Positions 58,430 through 64,000 of a stretch of DNA of 64,000 bases are shown here, piece by piece. How positions within the stretch are numbered: the stretch's first letter is position 1; each line of letters begins with the position of its first letter. Under the pieces are notes generated by a model. It was not told where the DNA came from, did no database searches, and was given only the letters and a program-made list of their open reading frames with translations. This stretch comes from Macrolepiota albuminosa (Eukaryota; Basidiomycota; Agaricomycetes; Agaricales; Agaricaceae), in assembly GCA_027475525.1 (NCBI GenBank), contig JAMWFC010000101.1, positions 133,101 to 197,100 on the forward strand, read 5' to 3'. The position numbers were made by a program, and so were the translations under genes.

Positions 58430-61400
58430 CATCTTGACGTGCTGGATAGAAGTAGTTCTGGATGGCCTGGTCTACCTTGAAAAGAGAATAGAGGCCTCTG
58501 ATTGTTTGGGGAGCATTGAGATGCTGTCGATAGAATTCCTGAACTAGAGTAGAGGCATGGACATTCTCTTGTGGCTTCCAGGAGATGTCCTTGATTTTAT
58601 AGCCCTTCCACTTGACCTTGAACTAAAGCTTGTTCCTAAAGAGTCAGCTATCCAGGATCTGCTCCACTTCATACTCTTCTTGGTTGTCTATCAGAACTGG
58701 AGGTGGAGGTGGCTGTGGATGTTGACCTGGGATTGGATCCTCTGGAGCTGGAGAGAGCTTCACTACATTGAAGACTGAATAGAGTCGACTTATTCCACTA
58801 GGCAGCTTGAGTCAATAGGCTAGTGAGCCTACCTGCCTTACTATAGGAAAGGGTCCTAGATGATGGTGAGAGAGCTTCTGAGAAGGTCAGGTGATAGCAA
58901 TGTCAGAGGCATCTAGGTAGATTTGATGTCTAGGCTTGTACTTGGGGGCTGGAGTTCATCCACAATCATAGTTGCAGGCCATGTCATTCTTTGCCTTAGC
59001 TAAAGCAGCCTTGGCTTCCTCCTGGGCTGCCTTCATCTGATCTATGAATTTGTTGACAGCTTCATTCTCTGAAGGTCGTCCACAAGGCTTGAATCCTATT
59101 CAAGGGTGTCGACCAGTATCTAGAAGGAAAGGAGACATCTGGGTGGCAGTGTGTACACGGTTGTTGTATTGAAACTCTGTCTCTGGTAATAGGTCGTCCC
59201 AGTTATCCTGTCATTCATTGCAAAAGAGCTGAAGATACTGTTCTAGCTCCTGGTTGACATGCTCAGTCTGGCCATCAGACTGGAGGTGGTAGGCTGTGAA
59301 AGTGTGGAGTTTGACATAGAGGAGACAATACAGTTTTCTAGTAAACTCTGCCACAAACTGAGGTCTACAGTCAGAGATGTAAGCATCTGACAACCTATGG
59401 AGTTTCCAGATATGCTTCTAGTACAGATTAGCAGCACCCATGGCTGAGCAAATAGTGTGTGTTGGAATAAAATGAGCATGCTTGCCACAGAGATCTACTA
59501 CTACCATGATCGCATCATATCCATGAGAGTCTGGTAACTCAACAATAAAGTCTACTGAGGCCACACTCCAACACTTAGCTGGAATAGGCAATGGATGAAG
59601 CTGTCCCATAGGAGGCTAACAACAAGGCTTAGTTCAAAGGCAAAGGTCACAAGTGGAGATATAAAAGCCAATATACTGTGATATTTGAGGCCACCAGTAA
59701 TTCCACGAGACCAGCTCCAGTGTCTTCTATCTGCCAGAATGTCCTGCAACTCGAGAGTCATGATGCTGCCCCACAATCTGCCTCCAGAGGTCTGGCAGGT
59801 TGGGAACATAAATGCATTCCTGGAAAGTGAGAAGACCATTCTCCAAAGACCACTCATTGGTGTGGATGGACTTCACTCCAGTTTTCTCTCGAACATGCAA
59901 GGCCATGGCAGCCTTGGCTACCAGATCTTTTTGAGCGCCCTCCTGGTTACCTCATTGGATGTCTCAAAGGATGCTCATTTTTTCTCCCTGGCCAACCACA
60001 CCTTCTAGAGCATGGATAAAAAATAGTTCTGGCTTCAGGACTACAATATTGTCATTGTCACTAGCTCCTGAACTATGGTCTGCTCATCTAAAAAGTGCGT
60101 CTGGCTTACCCATGCTCCATCTAGATTTGTGATGCAGAGAAAAGTCAAAGTTGGCCAGATATAGGGACCATTGAGCCTGTTGGCAGTTAAGTTTCTTGGC
60201 TGTCTGAAAGTACTCTAAGTTCTTGTGATCAGTCCATACCTCGAATTTATGCCTAGCACCCTCAAAGAAATGTTGCCACTTCTTAAATAACCAAACGATA
60301 GCCAGCATCTCCTTGTCATGGATCTCATAATTTTGCTACATGGCATTGAGACTCTTGGAGTAGAAACCACAGGATGCCACTTACTATCTTCTCTTGACTG
60401 TTGAGAGAGAACAGCTCTAGTAGCAAAATCTGAGCTATTGGCTTCGATACAGAAGAGAGAGTCATTATCTGGAAATAAGAGGACAGGCTTTGAAATGACT
60501 GCCTGTTTGAGAGCATCAAAGGCTGTCTGCTGTGCTGCATCCCAGTGCCAAGGAGTGTCCTTAGTGGTGAGATCAAAGAGGGGCAGGCATAGTATGAGAA
60601 ATCCTGAATAAACTTCCAGTAGAAGTTGGTAAAACCCAGAAAAGCCTGAACCTCCTTCTTGTTCTTAGGCTTTGGCCACTCCACCATACCAGCCACCTTG
60701 ACTGGGTCCATCTCAGCCATTCTATGAGAGATGATCAGTCCAAAATATTCAACCTTAGTCTGCTCAAACTCACACTTCTCTGGCTTAAGATAGAGCTGGT
60801 GTTAGCAAAGACGTTCCAGTACAATGTGTGTAATCTGACAATGCTTCTCTAAAGTCTTGGTATAGATGAAAATATCATCAAGATATACACACACAACACT
60901 TTCTGCTATGAGGTCTTGGAAAATGTCATTCATCATAGTCTGGAAGGTGGCAGGGCTATTAGTGAGGCCAAAGAACATTACCAGAGGTTCAAAGAGTCCA
61001 CGATTTGTTTGAAATGCTGCTTTCCACTTGTCACCTTCTTTGGTGTGCACATTGTTGTAGCCCCAGCAGACATCCAACTTGATAAAGTAGCACACACCTC
61101 AGAGGTTGTTGACAAGCTCTGAAATGAGCAGTAAGGAGTAGCAATTCTTCACAGTCATCACATTCAAGACTTGGTAGTTCTGAACCAGACATAGAGATCC
61201 ATTCTTCTTCTTAATGAAGAAGATTGGAGAGGCCATTGGAGACTTTGAGAGACGGATGCAACCAGAGTTTAAATTTTCCTGCAAAAAGGCATCAAGCTCA
61301 TCCTGTTCTCTGGGAGAGAGAGGATAGATCTTGCAGCTAGAAGGCTCAGCATTGGGCATAAGCTTGATTGCATGGTCCCACTGCTTATGCTCTGGCAGGG

Positions 61401-62510
61401 AGTCAAATGATGCCTTAGAGAAAACATCCTCAAAGTCTTGCAGGTAATAAGAAACTGCATCTTGGAATGACTTAGGAGCAGAGTTAGCAGCAAATGCCTG
61501 AGCTAGCTGCTGGGAAGTAGTTTGGCTAGCTCTAATCTCTGCATCCATTGGTGGAGGTTATAAGGTAGTTGCATAAATCCTATTACCTGTCTCAATAGCC
61601 TTGTCTGGAGACTCTGGGTCAGGAGCACACCCAAATTCACCCTCATGTCCATCTTCCATCTGAGCTTCACTCACTACACCTCAAATGTCCTCATAGAGGG
61701 CCTTTCTATAAGGGAACGCCAAGGAGGAAGGATCCAGTAAGTTAAGGTCTGCAAAGGGGAGGTGTCCAACTCGGCAAGCCCAGATAGCAGCACGCTCATG
61801 GACTAACTCTCTAGCAGCACGCTCATGGACTGACTCTCTATGCTCCTCTTTAACTTTCTTGGCACATGTGGAACACTATCAAGGGCAGCGGCTCATGCTC
61901 ACCTTACCCTTGGCCCAGTCAATCTCAGGATTGTGATCATGCAGCCAGGAGAACCCAAGTATCATGCCCTGCTTTTCTAGGCTGATAACCGCAAAGACAG
62001 CACGCTTAGAATGAGTCTGATAATGAAGGACTAAATCTACCACTGAGCAGATAGATCCAGCTTTATTGAGCGTACCGTCAATGTTATAGACTGGAATAGG
62101 GTGAGAGAGGGGTCAGGTAGTGAGCTGGTGTTGTTTCATATAATTGGTGTCCAGGAAGAGTCCAGTAGCGCCACTGTCTAAGAGAGCTATGATGCTTCAA
62201 GTTTGCTGAATGTCAGTTGTCTCAATCTCCACATTCAGATGCAGAGAGTTGGAAGAGGGAGTGGAGGCAACAACATAGCAGCAAGAAAGGTGTTGTTCCC
62301 AAGCTGGGACATGTGGTTGTCAGACAGAAGAAGGAGGAGAGGAAGCCTTAGCTAAGGCTTGGACCAAGAGAGTATTTTGTACGTCGGAGAGAATGCTTAT
62401 AGTTTCAGTCAGAGAATCAGGAACAGGGAGCGATACATTAGAAGATTCTACTAATAGACATGTAAACTGATTAGCACCAGGCAGTGGAGGCATACAACTC
62501 ATCCATTGCT
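58430..62510 (-). pseudogene. Ty3/Gypsy retroelement polyprotein with chromodomain, broken
   Basis: Read right to left. A gag-like piece lies at 62320-62502. Aspartic protease: LLDSGATGLF near 62190 and MILGFSWLHDHNPEIDWAKG near 61930. Reverse transcriptase: SPREQDELDAFLQENLNSG and SPIFFIKKKNGSL near 61190, KLDVCWGYNNVH near 61075, FGLTNSPATFQTMMN near 60950 and YLDDIFIY near 60875. RNase H: FEVWTDHKNLEYFQ near 60230. Integrase: VASVDFIVELPDSHGYDAI near 59560, SDCRPQFVAEF near 59370 and HLQSDGQTEHVNQELE near 59270. C-terminal chromodomain: EEYEVEQILDS and KVKWKGYKIKDISW near 58620, as in chromoviruses. Many TAG/TGA stops inactivate it. The 5' end is cut by the family B element at 62684. Confidence 0.9.
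61787..61845. repeat. Short 27-bp duplication in the Gypsy element
   Basis: AGCAGCACGCTCATGGACT is repeated with one mismatch in the following bases (AACTCTCT / GACTCTCT). The period of 27 bp keeps frame and differs from the 77-bp series. Confidence 0.7.
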
Positions 62511-62683
62511 CTATTGAAAACTCTCCCCTGCAGAACCAAAGGACCCATTCAATGGTTCTGCTATAGCTTCCACAGGACCCAAGGACTTCTCCAAAGGTTC
62601 TGTTTCAGTCTGTACATCTGGAGAAGGGTTTTTTCAAACGTCTTGGGCAGCAAGAAGCTGGAGAAGGAGCTCTTCCTGCTCTA

Positions 62684-63422
62684 TGTCACGACCCCTCCCC
62701 TCCGGATCTACCCCAGGACACCCCCGGAACACCATCTGGGACCCTCCCTCCAACCCCACTGGATGCACCCCGCCATCACAACTACCAACACCGCCATCAC
62801 GTGCATCAAGGGCCACCATCAGCTGCCACCAGCCCCAATCAACAATCGGATCACGCGACTCGCTTCTAGCCATTACGCATCACGCATCACAGCTCCCTCC
62901 ACGCCAATTGATCGTGTGCCCCACACGCGCAATCCAAGTATACAGTCCCTGCCCGCTACTCAATGATCCCTGGAACCCATCCCAGACATCCCGGAACCCT
63001 GAGACCTGGTCCCATAGTACTTATAGCGTAGTTCCCCATTGTATTCGCTAGTCTTGATATTAACTTGGATAACCTGAATTGTTGCGTGCCCTCTGCTTGA
63101 CTGGTACGCACTGACTGGCACACTTTGACTGGCATGCTTGAATAATCGCGTGCTTTAAGTTTGGTACGCACTTCACGACTTATAATTTGTTAACCCGGTC
63201 TTGTCTTAGAACCCCCGGTTCACAACTCGACCCCCACCCGGCCCTCAGCTACTTGAAACCCAACCCCCGGATCAAGTCCCCTCTCCTGGGATCACCTCTG
63301 TCTGTGTCTTGAACCCTGGAGTTCTAGCCCTGGAGTTCCAGACACCCGAGTATCCATAGATCAAGTCCGCATTGTAAGGGCATTGCTTTCCTGGAAAGCC
63401 CCTGACTCAGCAGAATCTGACA
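62684..63422 (+). mobile_element. Family B 5' LTR of an element running off the window
   Basis: Starts TGTCACGACCCCTCCC and ends GAATCTGACA, 739 bp, matching the two halves of the LTR at 22070-23919. Coding-like sequence follows downstream in the same orientation, so this is a 5' LTR. It interrupts the 5' part of the minus-strand Gypsy element. The target duplication cannot be checked because the other end lies beyond 64000. Confidence 0.85.
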
Positions 63423-63449
63423 TAATATCAGTGCCTGGTCCCCGATCAC

Positions 63450-64000
63450 TACTCTGCACAGACCCTCCGCCCCGCCTACCCACCTCTTCCATACGAACCC
63501 CAATACCTCCACCGCCACTGGGCCCCTGACCCATCTCTCTATGATCTGGGGCCCTCAGCCAGCTGGGCCCCTCTGTCCAACCTAGCCATGGCACGACCTG
63601 TGGAGGTCTCCTCATACCGGAGCATCCCCGGGGGCCTGCCGGAGATACCACCAGTTCCTAGTGGACCTCGCCCGGTACCTCCCAGCGAGGGCCCCTTTGC
63701 ACCCACCCTCTACTACGGTTACTAGCGCCCTGCCCCCCAACCCCGGGGACCTCCCAACTACGACTATCCCCCTCGACACTACCTGACCGCCACCCCACCT
63801 GCTCAGACCCCTCCCTTGCCAATGGGACGATGACGCCTCGAGGACTACAAACGGCAACAGGACGAAGTGCTCCGCTCGCTCAGAATCTCGCCGGAGGACT
63901 TCGCGCAACAGGCAAGGGCGCTACTCACGGAATTTGGACACAACAACTTCGCAGGCACTCTGGAGAACTGGGCCCATTGCTTGGTCGAATTTGGGGATTG
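63450..64000 (+). pseudogene. Gag-like start of the family B retroelement, partial
   Basis: A Pro-rich open stretch (PAYPPLPYEPQYLHRHWAPD), an ATG at 63588 (MARPVEVSSYRSIPGG), then RRLEDYKRQQDEVLRSLRIS-like and EFGHNNFAGTLENWAHCLVE residues up to the edge. Disordered Pro-rich leader followed by a helical segment is common for Gag. TAG near 63724 and TGA near 63830 interrupt the frame. No zinc knuckle is reached within the window. More GC-rich than the surrounding old elements. Confidence 0.55.

Noticed and set aside
61787..61845. Another assembly duplication
   Set aside because: The period is 27 bp with a mismatch, unlike the exact 77-bp series; an ordinary short tandem duplication.
1..64000. 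CRISPR array or bacterial operon features
   Set aside because: Repeats are tandem or transposon-derived without regular spacers, and genes have spliceosomal introns; the DNA is fungal.

Overview
This window is nuclear DNA of a filamentous fungus, most likely a basidiomycete of the mushroom class (Agaricomycetes). The genes carry many short introns of about 48-75 bp with GT...AG ends. The transposon mix is KDZ with a CxC2-type domain, Helitron, Tc1, Fot/Pogo and chromodomain Ty3/Gypsy. The proteins (DUF2415 WD-repeat, multi-exon galactokinase, CaMKK-like kinase, Sfp1-like zinc finger, phi-like GST pair) have the fungal forms of their families. No species is claimed.

The window alternates between two kinds of DNA. 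Gene islands of normal or high GC hold intact multi-exon genes. At 12.9-20.4 kb lie a DUF2415 WD-repeat protein (-), galactokinase (-) and a FetB/UPF0014 membrane protein (+) divergent from galactokinase. At 28.7-36 kb lie a GC-rich CaMKK-like kinase (+) and a convergent 929-residue coiled-coil protein with a C-terminal membrane segment (-). At 40.5-42 kb lies an Sfp1-like C2HC/C2H2 regulator (-), and at 45-50 kb two paralogous GST genes (-) with identical exon lengths. The AT-rich, CpG-poor islands are transposon graveyards: 0-12.7 kb (KDZ, three LTR families, tRNA-like repeats, a foldback element), 20.8-28.2 kb (Helitron cut by nested LTRs) and 50-62.7 kb (solo LTRs, Tc1, Fot/Pogo, a chromodomain Gypsy element). 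The right edge enters a further, more GC-rich LTR element.

Three LTR families can be followed. Family A (about 0.5 kb) belongs to the Gypsy element. Family B (about 0.74 kb without insertions) starts the right-edge element. Family C (about 0.93-1.0 kb) is seen only as solitary copies. Target-site duplications can be read at several copies: CAGAG around a family A solo LTR, CAGTT around a family B solo LTR, and GCAT and CTGG around two family C copies. They give a relative order of insertion: Helitron, then B, then C; and KDZ, then C.

The strongest unexpected signal is technical but affects every downstream reading. Twelve perfect tandem duplications, each with a period of exactly 77 bp, are scattered over genes, introns, promoters, LTRs and transposons. 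In the kinase and in the Tc1 transposase, taking one copy away restores the reading frame. A constant length independent of context points to a k=77 assembly-join artefact and not to biology. The main biological points of interest are an 8-nt micro-exon in galactokinase, a tRNA-like repeat array beside a ~300-bp foldback element, and the large coiled-coil tail-anchored protein of unknown function.
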